From positions 1-18,099 of the forward strand of contig JAIESJ010000136.1 in assembly GCA_019746155.1 (NCBI GenBank): 18,099 nucleotides of DNA, written 5' to 3'. A program made the translations under genes and the position numbers. Origin of the DNA: Burkholderiales bacterium (GTDB lineage Bacteria > Pseudomonadota > Gammaproteobacteria > Burkholderiales > SG8-41). Of the stretch, positions 6,532-17,361 are shown one piece after another. Position 1 is the first letter of the stretch, and every line of letters begins with the position of its first letter. The notes under the pieces are model-generated. The model was not told the DNA's origin. It worked only from the letters and a program-made list of their open reading frames with translations, and ran no database searches.

Positions 6532-8769
6532 TTATCGGATTGCTGTCGGCGGCGTGCGAGGCCGCACCGAACCGGAACCGCCGCGCTCGGCGCATAGCGC
6601 GTCCGCAAGCGCAACAAAGCGGGGATCGGCCGGCCACTCCTCCAGATTGAGCGGCAGCTTGCGCCTCCAGTTCGGATACGGCGCCGTGCTGCCCGGCAGG
6701 TTGACCTGCTCGGCTTGCTCCAGAAAATCCTCCGGCCGCACCATCATGACCTGCGACGGCGTGCGTGCCAGATAGACATGGATCGCACGTGCGAGGTCCG
6801 CCGACAGTTCGGGATTCCCGGTAGAAAGAATGCCTGGAAGGAGTTGCTCACGCTCGAGCGCAACCAGCAGTTGCGCCCGGTCCTGGGCGCGGGCCAAGAT
6901 CTGTTGCCTGTGCATCTCCTCCGACGGAAACAGACCCAGCCGGGCGCGCGCGTCCAGGTCGTTGCCATACCAATAGCCGCTCAGCGTCGGCAGATCGTGG
7001 GTGCTGACAGCAACGAGCGCCGGGGCCGGATACCCGGCAGGCGGTCTGAACCCGCCGCCCTGCTCTTTTTCGAAATAGAACAAGCGATAGCTCAACACGC
7101 CGTAGCGCACCATCGCCTCGCGCACCGCGTCGGGCACGGTGCCGAGGTCTTCGCCGACGACAAGACAATGATTGCGCTGGCTTTCCAGCGCCACTATTCC
7201 GAACAGATCGTCCGGCGGATAGGCAACGTAGGCGCCCGCGGCCGGCGTGCCGCCGGCGGGAATCCAGAACAGCCGCATCAATCCCATCACGTGATCGATG
7301 CGCAATGCGCCGACATGGCGCATATTGGCGCGCAACGTCGCAATAAAAGGTGCATACGCCGCGTCGGCCAAGTGTTGAGGAATCATGGGCGGCAGACCCC
7401 AGTTCTGACCGTTCAGATTGAAGTCGTCCGGCGGCGCACCGATGTTTGCGCCGAATGCATAAAGTCCCTGGTTGGCCCACGCTTCGCCGCCGCCGCGATC
7501 CACACCAAGCGCAAGGTCCTGGTACAGCCCTACGCCGGGCCCGTGTTCCCGGCAGCGCCGGCCGACCGCTTCCAATTGCAGTTCGGCCTGCCATTGCAGA
7601 TATTCGAAAAACTCCACCCGATCGGGCCGCTCGGCGGCAAAGCGGGCGACCGCCTCGGAAGTGGGATCGCGATAGGACTCGGGCCATGCCGGCCAGCTCC
7701 ATATTGACGGGTCATTGCGGAAAAAATGCTGCTGCAGCGCCTCGAACAGCGCCTGCCGGCGCAACGCCTGGCCACCTTGCGCCTGGAAAGCACGGAAAGC
7801 CCGGGCACGCTGGTCTCCCGCGGCCAGATGCCGCTCGCGAAAATTCAGGTACAACAGCTCCAGCACCTCGAATTTCGCAGCGGCGACCCCCCTATACTCG
7901 ACCAGTTCGGTGGCGCGCAATGCGTGCAACTGCGCCTGAAAGCCGGGATCGAGCACCCTGTTGCGGGCCGCGTCGCACTCCGCATAATCGGCTACCGCCT
8001 CGACGTCGAGATAAAGAACATTGAGAAAAAGCCGGCTCGATGGACTGTACGGGCTTGCATGCAAAGGGTTGTGCGGGAACAGTGCGTGCAACGGATTGAC
8101 GCCGACGATGCCCGCACCGGTCCGCGCCGCAAGATCGACCAGCGTTCTGAGGTCGGTGAAATCGCCCATGCCCCAGTTGCGTTCGGAACGCAGCGCATAA
8201 AGCTGCACCGCCCATCCCCAGACCCGCCCCTGCGCCGACAGCGCCTCGGGTTGATAGCATTGCAGCGGCACCATGATCAGACTCATGCACGCCGTACGTT
8301 CCCGGCCTTCTTCCATGCCGCGCAACTCGAACTGGTGATATCCGGGATCCGGGGTGCGCGGCAACGAAAACCGGCGCACGAAGGAGGCGCCATTTACTCT
8401 GGTTTCCGCCACCATTGCGAGATCCGCCGGGCGCAACTTTCCGGATTCTCTTGCGCCGTTTTCCAGCGTGAGCACCCATTCGAACCGGCACTGCATCATG
8501 CTGACCGGCACGTTGATCGGGATCCCGACCGCGTCACCATCACGCCGCACCACCAATGCCGGCGGCAGCAGGCGTCGCCACTCGCGCAATTCCAGTTCCT
8601 GGAGCGAACGCCGCACGTCGTCGTCGGTGCCGGCCGGGACGCCCATCGCCGCCAGCAAGGCACGCTGCATGTCGGCTGAGACGTGCCTGCGCCGCCCCCA
8701 GATGTCATAGTAATCAAGGGCGATTCCGCACTGCGTGCAGAGCAGTTCAAGCGCCGTCGCGCCAGTCAC
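6532..8769 (-). CDS. malQ: 4-alpha-glucanotransferase (amylomaltase, GH77)
   Basis: A 745-aa cytoplasmic GH77 enzyme that transfers alpha-1,4-glucan segments between maltodextrins, recycling the short chains released by GlgX and GlgP. The N-terminal 150 residues or so match the extension of long proteobacterial MalQ proteins. The catalytic barrel follows, with nucleophile Asp492 in ALRIDHVMGLMRLFWIP, acid/base Glu540 in VVGEDLGTVP and transition-state Asp592 in STHDLPTLSGYW. The near-C-terminal PNWRRKLPL is also typical. The start is a GTG at 8769, supported by GGAGGG (8779-8784) nine bases upstream. The gene ends in tandem TAA-TAG stops. It lies between glgX and glgC, 127 and 137 bases away. 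Length and motifs argue for an intact enzyme. Confidence 0.95.
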   Translation of the reverse strand: MTGATALELLCTQCGIALDYYDIWGRRRHVSADMQRALLAAMGVPAGTDDDVRRSLQELELREWRRLLPPALVVRRDGDAVGIPINVPVSMMQCRFEWVLTLENGARESGKLRPADLAMVAETRVNGASFVRRFSLPRTPDPGYHQFELRGMEEGRERTACMSLIMVPLQCYQPEALSAQGRVWGWAVQLYALRSERNWGMGDFTDLRTLVDLAARTGAGIVGVNPLHALFPHNPLHASPYSPSSRLFLNVLYLDVEAVADYAECDAARNRVLDPGFQAQLHALRATELVEYRGVAAAKFEVLELLYLNFRERHLAAGDQRARAFRAFQAQGGQALRRQALFEALQQHFFRNDPSIWSWPAWPESYRDPTSEAVARFAAERPDRVEFFEYLQWQAELQLEAVGRRCREHGPGVGLYQDLALGVDRGGGEAWANQGLYAFGANIGAPPDDFNLNGQNWGLPPMIPQHLADAAYAPFIATLRANMRHVGALRIDHVMGLMRLFWIPAGGTPAAGAYVAYPPDDLFGIVALESQRNHCLVVGEDLGTVPDAVREAMVRYGVLSYRLFYFEKEQGGGFRPPAGYPAPALVAVSTHDLPTLSGYWYGNDLDARARLGLFPSEEMHRQQILARAQDRAQLLVALEREQLLPGILSTGNPELSADLARAIHVYLARTPSQVMMVRPEDFLEQAEQVNLPGSTAPYPNWRRKLPLNLEEWPADPRFVALADALCAERGGSGSVRPRTPPTAIR

Positions 8770-8798
8770 GACCTGTTTCCCTCCACGGCGTGATCGAA

Positions 8799-8820
8799 CT
8801 GCCGCGCGGCCGGCCGGCAG
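8799..8820 (-). other. GC-rich inverted repeat in the glgX-malQ gap
   Basis: CTGCCG (8799-8804) pairs with CGGCAG (8815-8820) across a ten-base GC-rich loop, in the 127-base gap between the glgX stop and the malQ start. No U-tract follows. It could act as an mRNA-processing or attenuation hairpin inside the operon transcript; inverted repeats of this size also arise by chance in GC-rich DNA. Confidence 0.25.
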
Positions 8821-8896
8821 GACCAGCTCATGCTGCCCCGCCCGCGGCGTCCGCCATCGAAAGCCATGGTCCCGAATGCCAACGGCTGCCGGCGTC

Positions 8897-11032
8897 TCAT
8901 GGGTTCAGTCTGGGTGACATGAGCACCGTCATCGACCGTCCCTGCAGCGGGTAGGCGGCGCCGGGATGTAAACGCCGTGCAGCGGGCACGCCGTCTTCGA
9001 AGTGGGTGTCGAGCAGGACTTCCCAGTCGCAACCCATGTGATAGTCCGGAACCGTGAAACGAATCGCTTCATGATGCGCATTGAACAGCAGCAGAAAATC
9101 ATCGTCAGCGATAACACGGCCGCGTGCGTCGCGCTCCTCGAACGCTTCACCGGACAAGTAGACGCCGAGGCACCGGGCGAATGAATTGTTCCATTCGTCG
9201 TCGCTCATTTCGCGGCCGTCGGGGCTCAGCCACATGATGTCCTTGATATCCTTGCCGCGGATCGGCCACCCCTGGAAAAAATGACGACGGCGGAATACCG
9301 GATGATTGCGCCGCAACCGCACCACGCGTTTGACGAATTCGAGCAGGACACGCTTGTCTGCACCCGGTTTCCAGTCCAGCCAGCTGACTTCATTGTCCTG
9401 ACAGTAAGCGTTGTTGTTGCCGCGCTGGGTGCGACCGAGTTCGTCGCCTGCGAGCAGCATCGGCACGCCCTGGGAGAACAGGAGCGTCGCCAGGAAATTA
9501 CGCTTCTGGCGGGCGCGCAGCGCGTTGATTGCGGGATCGTCGGTCTCGCCCTCGACCCCGCAGTTCCAGCTGATATTGTTGTCGGTGCCGTCGCGGTTGT
9601 CCTCGAGATTCGCCTCGTTGTGCTTCCGGTCGTAGCTCACCAGATCGTGCAGGGTGAATCCGTCGTGAGCGGTGATGAAATTGATGCTGGCGTTGGGTTT
9701 GCGGCCGCTCGGCCCATAGAGATCGCTCGAGCCGGTGAGCCGCCGCGCGAACTCGCCGATGAGTCCGCCGTCGCCTTTCCAGTAGGCACGCATGGTGTCG
9801 CGGTACTTGTCGTTCCACTCGGCCCAGCCGGTCGGGAAATTCCCCACCTGATAGCCGCCTTCACCCAGGTCCCAGGGCTCGGCCACCAGCCTGACCTGCG
9901 AGAGCACGGGGTCCTGGTGGATGATGTCAAAAAAAGCGCCCAGCCGGTCGACCGCGTGCAGTTCACGCGCCAGCGCCGAGGCCAGATCGAAGCGGAAGCC
10001 ATCGACGTGCATTTCGAGGACCCAGTAGCGCAGGCTGTCCATGATCAGCTGCAGTACGCGCGGATGCTGCATGTTGAGCGTATTGCCGCAGCCGGTGTAA
10101 TCGACGTAGTAGCGCAGGTTGTCCGCATTCAGGCGGTAATAGCTGGCGTTGTCGACGCCGCGAAATGAAAGCGTCGGCCCCAGGTGATCGCCCTCGGCGG
10201 TATGGTTGTAGACCACGTCCAGGATCACTTCGATTCCCGCCGAGTGCAGCACTTTCACCATGGTCTTGAATTCGCTCACCAGCCCGGTCGCGGAATAGCG
10301 CGCGTCCGGAGCGAAGAATCCGAACGAGTTATAGCCCCAATAGTTGCGCAGGCCCCGCTTCACCAGACGGTGGTCATCGAGATAGGTGTGCACCGGCATC
10401 AGCTCCACCGTGGTCACGCCCAGCCGCCTGAGATGCTCGATCGCCGGCGCTGCCGCCAGTCCGGCGTAAGTGCCGCGCAACTGCGGCGGAATATCCGGAT
10501 GCTGCCTGGTGAACCCCCTGACGTGCAGCTCGTAGATCACGGTGTCATGCCAGGCAATGCGCGGCGGACGATCGTCTCCCCAAGTGAATGCCGGGTCGAT
10601 CACCATGCATTTGGGCATGCCCGCCGCATTATCGCGCCGGTCGAACGAGAGGTCCTCGTGCTCGCTGCCGACGCAGTAACCGTAATGATCATCGCTCCAC
10701 GACGATTTGCCGATGATGTCCTTGGCGTAGGGATCGACCAGAAGCTTGTGCGGATTGAAACGGTGGCCTTCTTCCGGACGGTATGGACCGTACACCCGAT
10801 AGCCGTAAAGCAGGCCGGGGCGCGCCTCGGCGAGGTAGCAGTGCCAGACGTCTCCGGTACGTTCGCATAACTCGATGCGCTGGATTTCCCGCTGCCCTTT
10901 GCGGTCGAACAGACACAGCTCGACTTTTTCCGCATGCCCGGAAAACAGCGCGAAGTTCACGCCCTCGCCGTCCCAGGTCGCGCCCCTCGGATAGGGTTTT
11001 CCCGGCCAGATCGCTGTACATGGCTGATGCAT
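8897..11032 (-). CDS. glgX: Glycogen debranching enzyme GlgX (GH13 isoamylase type)
   Basis: A 711-aa GH13 enzyme that hydrolyses alpha-1,6 branches of glycogen limit dextrins trimmed by GlgP. The N-terminal CBM48/isoamylase-N domain covers about residues 10-110 (GVNFALFSGHAEKVELCLFD). The barrel carries VVYNHTAEG, nucleophile Asp349 in DGFRFDLASA, acid/base Glu385 in VAEPWDLGEGGYQ and Asp457 in TAHDGFTLHDLVSYD, followed by the family-specific KHNEANLEDNRDGTDNN. Length is normal for the family. The ATG at 11032 (MHQPCTAIWPGKPYPRGATW) matches known N-termini; no strong ribosome binding site precedes it. It is separated from glgB upstream by a 127-base A/T-rich gap, so a promoter of its own is possible although none was convincing. 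Confidence 0.96.
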   Translation of the reverse strand: MHQPCTAIWPGKPYPRGATWDGEGVNFALFSGHAEKVELCLFDRKGQREIQRIELCERTGDVWHCYLAEARPGLLYGYRVYGPYRPEEGHRFNPHKLLVDPYAKDIIGKSSWSDDHYGYCVGSEHEDLSFDRRDNAAGMPKCMVIDPAFTWGDDRPPRIAWHDTVIYELHVRGFTRQHPDIPPQLRGTYAGLAAAPAIEHLRRLGVTTVELMPVHTYLDDHRLVKRGLRNYWGYNSFGFFAPDARYSATGLVSEFKTMVKVLHSAGIEVILDVVYNHTAEGDHLGPTLSFRGVDNASYYRLNADNLRYYVDYTGCGNTLNMQHPRVLQLIMDSLRYWVLEMHVDGFRFDLASALARELHAVDRLGAFFDIIHQDPVLSQVRLVAEPWDLGEGGYQVGNFPTGWAEWNDKYRDTMRAYWKGDGGLIGEFARRLTGSSDLYGPSGRKPNASINFITAHDGFTLHDLVSYDRKHNEANLEDNRDGTDNNISWNCGVEGETDDPAINALRARQKRNFLATLLFSQGVPMLLAGDELGRTQRGNNNAYCQDNEVSWLDWKPGADKRVLLEFVKRVVRLRRNHPVFRRRHFFQGWPIRGKDIKDIMWLSPDGREMSDDEWNNSFARCLGVYLSGEAFEERDARGRVIADDDFLLLFNAHHEAIRFTVPDYHMGCDWEVLLDTHFEDGVPAARRLHPGAAYPLQGRSMTVLMSPRLNP

Positions 11033-11078
11033 ACCGTTGTTGGATTCTTAGAGCCCGTAACAAAATCAAAAAATTAAC

Positions 11079-11098
11079 CGCCGATAAACGCCGATAAA
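11079..11098. repeat. Two tandem copies of a 10-base unit in an AT-rich gap
   Basis: CGCCGATAAA occurs twice back to back at 11079-11088 and 11089-11098. It lies in the 127-base gap between glgX and glgB, which is visibly richer in A/T than the surrounding coding DNA. The same gap holds the palindrome TGTTTTAAAACA at about 11144-11155, nested between CACGT and ACGTG arms. The function is unknown; it could be the eroded end of an interspersed repeat or part of the glgX leader. Confidence 0.6.
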
Positions 11099-11159
11099 AA
11101 TCTAAAGCCCCAAGTCGTAATTACACAGAGCTATATAACACGTTGTTTTAAAACATATT

Positions 11160-13097
<1,938 letters not shown>

Positions 13098-13165
13098 GGA
13101 CCGGCCGTATCGCTAACCACAAAATGTGTCGACTTGATTTTCCCGGAAAAAGTTCACAATGGTTT

Positions 13166-14638
13166 TTACGTTGCCGCAACTACTGCACGATACAGCTCGC
13201 AGTAACGCCCAGCGCTTGCCCGCCAGCCGAAATCGAGACGCATGCCATTACGTTGCAGTTTTTTCCAGCGTTTGCGGTCATGCCATGTGGCGACCGCGCG
13301 TCCGAGCGCGGCAAGCAGTTGCGGCGCATCGGGTTCGGTGAAAACAAAACCGTTGGCGGTTCCGGCTTCGAGCATCGCCTCGTTGCAGTCCACCACCGTA
13401 TCCGCCAGCCCGCCGGTGGCGCGCACCACCGGTGGCGTGCCGTAGCGCAGGCTGTACATCTGATTGAGCCCGCACGGCTCAAAGCGCGAGGGCATCAGGA
13501 AAATATCGGCCCCCGCCTCGATCAGGTGAGCGAGGCGCTCGTTGAATTCCGCCGTGAACACGATCTGCCGGGGGAATGCCTGCACCAGCGCCGCCAGACG
13601 TTCAGTCAGTTTCCGCTCTCCTGTGCCCAGCACCACCAACTGCGCCGGCAACCGCGCCAGTTGCGGTGCAATGTCCGTAATCAGATCGATTCCTTTTTGC
13701 CAGGTCAACCGGCTGATGACGCCGACGAGAGGCACCGTCGCCTCCTCCGGCAGGGCATGCAGGCGCCGCAGCGCCGCTTTGTTCTCCGCTTTGCGTTCGA
13801 TGTGGGCACTGTCGTATGTGCTCGCGATGCAGGAATCGGTGGCCGGATTCCACGTCCCGGTATCGATGCCATTGAGGATTCCGGTAATCACGCCGCTGCG
13901 ATGGCGCAACAAACCGTCCAGACCATAGCCCAGTTCCTCACTCTGGATCTCGCGTGCATAGGTCGGGCTCACCGTCGTAATGCGATCGGCACAGACCAGG
14001 CCGCCTTTCAGGAACGAAAGTTTGCCGTAGTACTCGACGCCGTCAACGGACATCGCCTCCGCCGACAGTCCCAGCCTTGCAAGAGACGCCGCGGGAAATA
14101 TGCCCTGAAACGCCAGGTTGTGTACCGTCATTATGCTGCGCACGCGGTGGCCGGCGGCCCCATACCGCAGATATACCGGCGCCAGCGCTGTCGGCCAGTC
14201 ATTGCAGTGAACGATCTGCGGCTCCCACTCGACCGGGCGTGCCGCTGGTATGAGCGCGGCAACTTTCCCCAACAGGCCGAAGCGCAGATCGTTGTCGGGC
14301 CAGTCCTCGCCACAATGGTCCTGGTAGGCATCGCCACGCCGGTGATAATACTCGGGGCAATCGACCATGAACAGAGGCACGCCTTGCGTAGTGCTCGCAG
14401 CCAGCAGCCGTGCCGGCGCCATTGCTCCGCCGGGTGCCGTGAACGTGGCGACGCAGCGCGCGCCGCCAAACTCCGCGAGCAACGGCCGGAAGGCCGGCAC
14501 CAGCACGCGCACGTCAACACCGGCTGCGCGCAGCGCGGCCGGCAATGCGGCGGAGACATCCCCCAGTCCGCCGCTTTTCATCCAAGGTGTAATCTCGGAG
14601 GTAACGAACAGAACGCGCAATGCCGCTGGTGCGCTCAT
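13166..14638 (-). CDS. glgA: Glycogen synthase (ADP-glucose, GT5)
   Basis: A 490-aa GT5 enzyme that extends alpha-1,4-glucan from ADP-glucose supplied by GlgC. The N-terminal Rossmann domain begins RVLFVTSEITPWMKSGGLGD with Lys21 in the KxGGLGDV ADP-glucose-binding motif, here with Ser in place of the common Thr. The C-terminal domain carries GVISRLTWQKGIDL and SRFEPCGLNQMYSLRYG with the conserved Glu387, then RATGGLADTV. The start MSAPAALRV at 14638 was chosen from the position of the first beta-strand. In-frame starts at 14659 and 14689 would add 7 or 17 residues; none has a clear ribosome binding site, so the exact start is uncertain. The gene follows glgP by about 60 bases and precedes glgB by 68. 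Confidence 0.95.
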   Translation of the reverse strand: MSAPAALRVLFVTSEITPWMKSGGLGDVSAALPAALRAAGVDVRVLVPAFRPLLAEFGGARCVATFTAPGGAMAPARLLAASTTQGVPLFMVDCPEYYHRRGDAYQDHCGEDWPDNDLRFGLLGKVAALIPAARPVEWEPQIVHCNDWPTALAPVYLRYGAAGHRVRSIMTVHNLAFQGIFPAASLARLGLSAEAMSVDGVEYYGKLSFLKGGLVCADRITTVSPTYAREIQSEELGYGLDGLLRHRSGVITGILNGIDTGTWNPATDSCIASTYDSAHIERKAENKAALRRLHALPEEATVPLVGVISRLTWQKGIDLITDIAPQLARLPAQLVVLGTGERKLTERLAALVQAFPRQIVFTAEFNERLAHLIEAGADIFLMPSRFEPCGLNQMYSLRYGTPPVVRATGGLADTVVDCNEAMLEAGTANGFVFTEPDAPQLLAALGRAVATWHDRKRWKKLQRNGMRLDFGWRASAGRYCELYRAVVAAT

Positions 14639-14699
14639 CGCGGCCGCGCCGCGAGGCATGAGCAGGACGCCGGACACCGCGGCATGCACACCCCCGGCA

Positions 14700-17255
14700 C
14701 TACAGCCATTTCATCATGCCCATTTCGAAACGATGGGTGAACAGTTCGTGGCAGGGATAGACCCGGATGCGGTATTCGACCTTGCCGCACATCTCCGGTT
14801 TGAACTCGACTACATACAAATGCTCCCCGGTGCCCGCAATCGTTCCCTCGTTCCGGAAGCGGTAGGACTGCGCCTCCCGCGGCTGGCTGCCGTCGCCGGG
14901 CCGGCCAAACAGCAGCTCCACAACCACGTCCTCCGGCGCAAGCCCATCCAGGTTCACCGCCACTTCGCAGCGCAGACTCTCGCCGAACGGTATGCGATGA
15001 CGCGCCTCGTCGATACGGCGCACCGTGACATTGTGCCAGGCGGCACGTATCCTTGCCTTCCAGCCGGCAACCGCGCGCGCACCGGCAAAATTGAACTGGA
15101 CATAGCGCCGCCACTGCTGCGCGGCCGGCTTGTAGCACTTGGTCAGGTATTCGTCCAGCATGCGTGTCGCACTGAAACGCGGCAGGATCGATGCCACCGA
15201 GTGCTTGGCCATCGCGATCCATCCCGGCGAGTAGCCCGCCGGCCCGATATTGTAGTACAGCGGCAGCACGCTGTCCTGCAGAATTTCGTAGAGCGTGCGC
15301 GCCTCCTCATGATTGCGCCGCGCTTCGTCGAGGATGGCCGATGCAGGCTTGATTGTCCAACCGTTCCTGCCGTCGTAGCCTTCGCCCCACCAGCCGTCGA
15401 GCACCGACAGGTTGAGCACGCCATTCATGCCCGCTTTCATGCCTGACGTTCCGCACGCCTCGAGTGGATAGACCGGATTGTTGAGCCAGACATCGACGCC
15501 CGAAACAAGCCGCCGCGCGAGCTGCAGGTCGTAGCCCTCGATTAGCAACACGTGGCTCTCGAAGTCCGGCAGGCGTGTCACTTCGGCGATGCGGCGCAGG
15601 AATTCCTGTCCCGGCAGGTCGGCGGGATGCGCCTTGCCCGCGAACACGAACAGGACCGGCCGCCGGGCGTCGGCAACGAGCTCGCGCAGCCAGTCCAGGT
15701 TTTCGAACAGCAGCGTGGCGCGCTTGTAGGTGGCGAAACGGCGGGCGAAACCTATCGTCAGTACGCTGGGATTGTCCGGATTGGCATGCTTGAGCATGCG
15801 GTCCAGGTGCGCTTCCGAACCCTGATTTCGTCCATGCTGCCGTGTGATGCGGTAACGCAGAAGATGCAGCATCTGTGCCTTGAGCGACTGGTGCACGCTC
15901 CAGAACAGGTGGTCGGGAATGGCATAAATCCCGCGCTGGCAATCCTCGTCTTCCAGGCGTTGGTTCCAGCCCGGCCCGAGCTGGCGATCAAACAGTTCGT
16001 GCCATTCATCGGCCAGGAAGGTCGGCACATGAACGCCGTTGGTGATATGGGTCACCGGATTGTCGCCGTGCGCGATCTGGGGCCACAGCTGGGCGCAAAT
16101 CCGCGATGACACACCGCCATGGATGCGGCTCACGCCATTCTGGAAGCGCGAGCCGCGCACGGCGAGCGCGGTCATGTTGAAGTCGGCGCCGGAGGCATCG
16201 CGCCCCAGCGCGACAAGTTCGTCACAGATGATCTTGAGGTCACGGCACCACCCCTCGAAGTAGCGCCGGATCAGTTCCTCGGGAAAATGGTCGTGCCCTG
16301 CCGGTACCGCGGTGTGGGTGGTAAATACCGTATTTGCCGCCACCGCTTCCAGCGCAGCCGGAAAATCATGGCCCTGCAGCACCAGCTGCCGCACGCGCTC
16401 GAGCACCAGAAATGCAGCGTGCCCTTCGTTGATGTGCCATACCGTGGGCCTGAGGGACATTTCGTTGAGCGCGCGCAATCCTCCCACCCCGAGCAGGATT
16501 TCCTGCTCGATGCGCGTGGTGCGGTCTCCACCGTACAGCCGGTGCGCAATATGGCGGTCCGCGGCCGCGTTTTCCTCGATATCGGTATCGAGAAGGATAA
16601 GCCGCACCTTGCCGATCCTGGCCTGCCAGACCTTTGCCGCCACCCCGCGCTCGTGCAACTCGACAGTGACATGGAGTTCGGTGCCATCGTCCCGGGTCAC
16701 CGGCGAGACCGGCAGATCATCGAAATCCGAATCGGTATAAAGCGCATGCTGGCGACCTTCATTGTCGATAGTCTGGGAAAAGTACCCTTGGCGATAAAGC
16801 AGCCCCACACCGACAAACGGCAGCGCAAGGTCGCTCGCCGCCTTGCAGTGGTCCCCGGCGAGTATGCCAAGCCCCCCCGAATAGATCGGCATGCTTTCGT
16901 GGAAACCGAACTCGGCGCAAAAATAAGCGATCAGGTCGCCGTCTTCCAGCTTCCCGGCGAGCCCGCTGCGCGGCGCTTCGCCGCAGTAGGAATCGAAGGC
17001 CGACAGCACCCGGTTGTAATTGCTGAGAAACTGCGGATCATCGGCGGCGGCGGTCAGTCGCTTCTGGTCGACGCGTTTCAGGAACGCTTTCGGGCTGTGG
17101 CCGATGGAGTGCCACAATGCCGGATGCAGGCGGGAAAACAACGTGCGCGTCGGACGGTCCCAGCTGTACCACAGGTTATTGGCCAGTTCATCAAGCCGGG
17201 CCAGTCGCTGCGGCAGCCGCGGATTGATTTCAAGCTGGTAGGCAGTACCGGGCAT
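14700..17255 (-). CDS. glgP: Alpha-glucan (glycogen) phosphorylase, DUF3417-containing GT35 type
   Basis: An 851-aa pyridoxal-phosphate enzyme that releases glucose-1-phosphate from glucan ends. It starts with the DUF3417 module (PRLPQRLARLDELANNLWYS), marking the alpha-glucan phosphorylase branch rather than the E. coli GlgP/MalP branch. Other hallmarks are FCAEFGFHESMPIYSGGLGI, WHINEGHAAFLVLERVR, ITNGVHVPTF and LEACGTSGMKAGMNGVLNLS with the PLP-binding Lys607. Two starts are possible. The ATG at 17255 has GGAG (17261-17264) five bases upstream and gives MPGTAYQLEINPRLP, matching family N-termini. An upstream TTG at 17288 has no ribosome binding site and adds eleven unrelated residues, so 17255 is preferred. 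It is the first gene of the glg transcription unit and has a candidate promoter just upstream. Confidence 0.96.
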   Translation of the reverse strand: MPGTAYQLEINPRLPQRLARLDELANNLWYSWDRPTRTLFSRLHPALWHSIGHSPKAFLKRVDQKRLTAAADDPQFLSNYNRVLSAFDSYCGEAPRSGLAGKLEDGDLIAYFCAEFGFHESMPIYSGGLGILAGDHCKAASDLALPFVGVGLLYRQGYFSQTIDNEGRQHALYTDSDFDDLPVSPVTRDDGTELHVTVELHERGVAAKVWQARIGKVRLILLDTDIEENAAADRHIAHRLYGGDRTTRIEQEILLGVGGLRALNEMSLRPTVWHINEGHAAFLVLERVRQLVLQGHDFPAALEAVAANTVFTTHTAVPAGHDHFPEELIRRYFEGWCRDLKIICDELVALGRDASGADFNMTALAVRGSRFQNGVSRIHGGVSSRICAQLWPQIAHGDNPVTHITNGVHVPTFLADEWHELFDRQLGPGWNQRLEDEDCQRGIYAIPDHLFWSVHQSLKAQMLHLLRYRITRQHGRNQGSEAHLDRMLKHANPDNPSVLTIGFARRFATYKRATLLFENLDWLRELVADARRPVLFVFAGKAHPADLPGQEFLRRIAEVTRLPDFESHVLLIEGYDLQLARRLVSGVDVWLNNPVYPLEACGTSGMKAGMNGVLNLSVLDGWWGEGYDGRNGWTIKPASAILDEARRNHEEARTLYEILQDSVLPLYYNIGPAGYSPGWIAMAKHSVASILPRFSATRMLDEYLTKCYKPAAQQWRRYVQFNFAGARAVAGWKARIRAAWHNVTVRRIDEARHRIPFGESLRCEVAVNLDGLAPEDVVVELLFGRPGDGSQPREAQSYRFRNEGTIAGTGEHLYVVEFKPEMCGKVEYRIRVYPCHELFTHRFEMGMMKWL

Positions 17256-17326
17256 CTGTTCTCCGGGCGTTGCCTCGAAAATTTCCAAAGTAAATACTCT
17301 GCATCATTTTTTGCCGCCGCGACACG

Positions 17327-17355
17327 ATCATCCCGCCGATGACCGGCTTTGGCAA
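17327..17355 (-). promoter_or_regulatory. Candidate sigma-70 promoter of the glg cluster
   Basis: On the minus strand TTGCCA (17350-17355, five of six to TTGACA) is followed by exactly 17 bases and then GATGAT (17327-17332, four of six to TATAAT). The start of transcription would be near 17320, giving a leader of about 65 bases to the preferred glgP ATG. The site is in the gap after the molybdenum-hydroxylase remnant, the right place for a cluster promoter. It was identified by eye only. Confidence 0.4.
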
Positions 17356-17361
17356 GGGCGA

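Noticed and set aside
13098..13165. A possible promoter for glgB in the glgA-glgB gap (TTGTGA with a 17-base spacer)
   Set aside because: The matching -10 hexamer is very poor, and the small gap and shared direction fit cotranscription.
13124..14740. A 538-codon plus-strand frame opposite glgA
   Set aside because: Antisense shadow of an intact glycogen synthase, with no motifs of its own.
17256..17288. TTG start for glgP at 17288
   Set aside because: No ribosome binding site precedes it and the added residues have no family character, whereas the ATG at 17255 has GGAG at good spacing.
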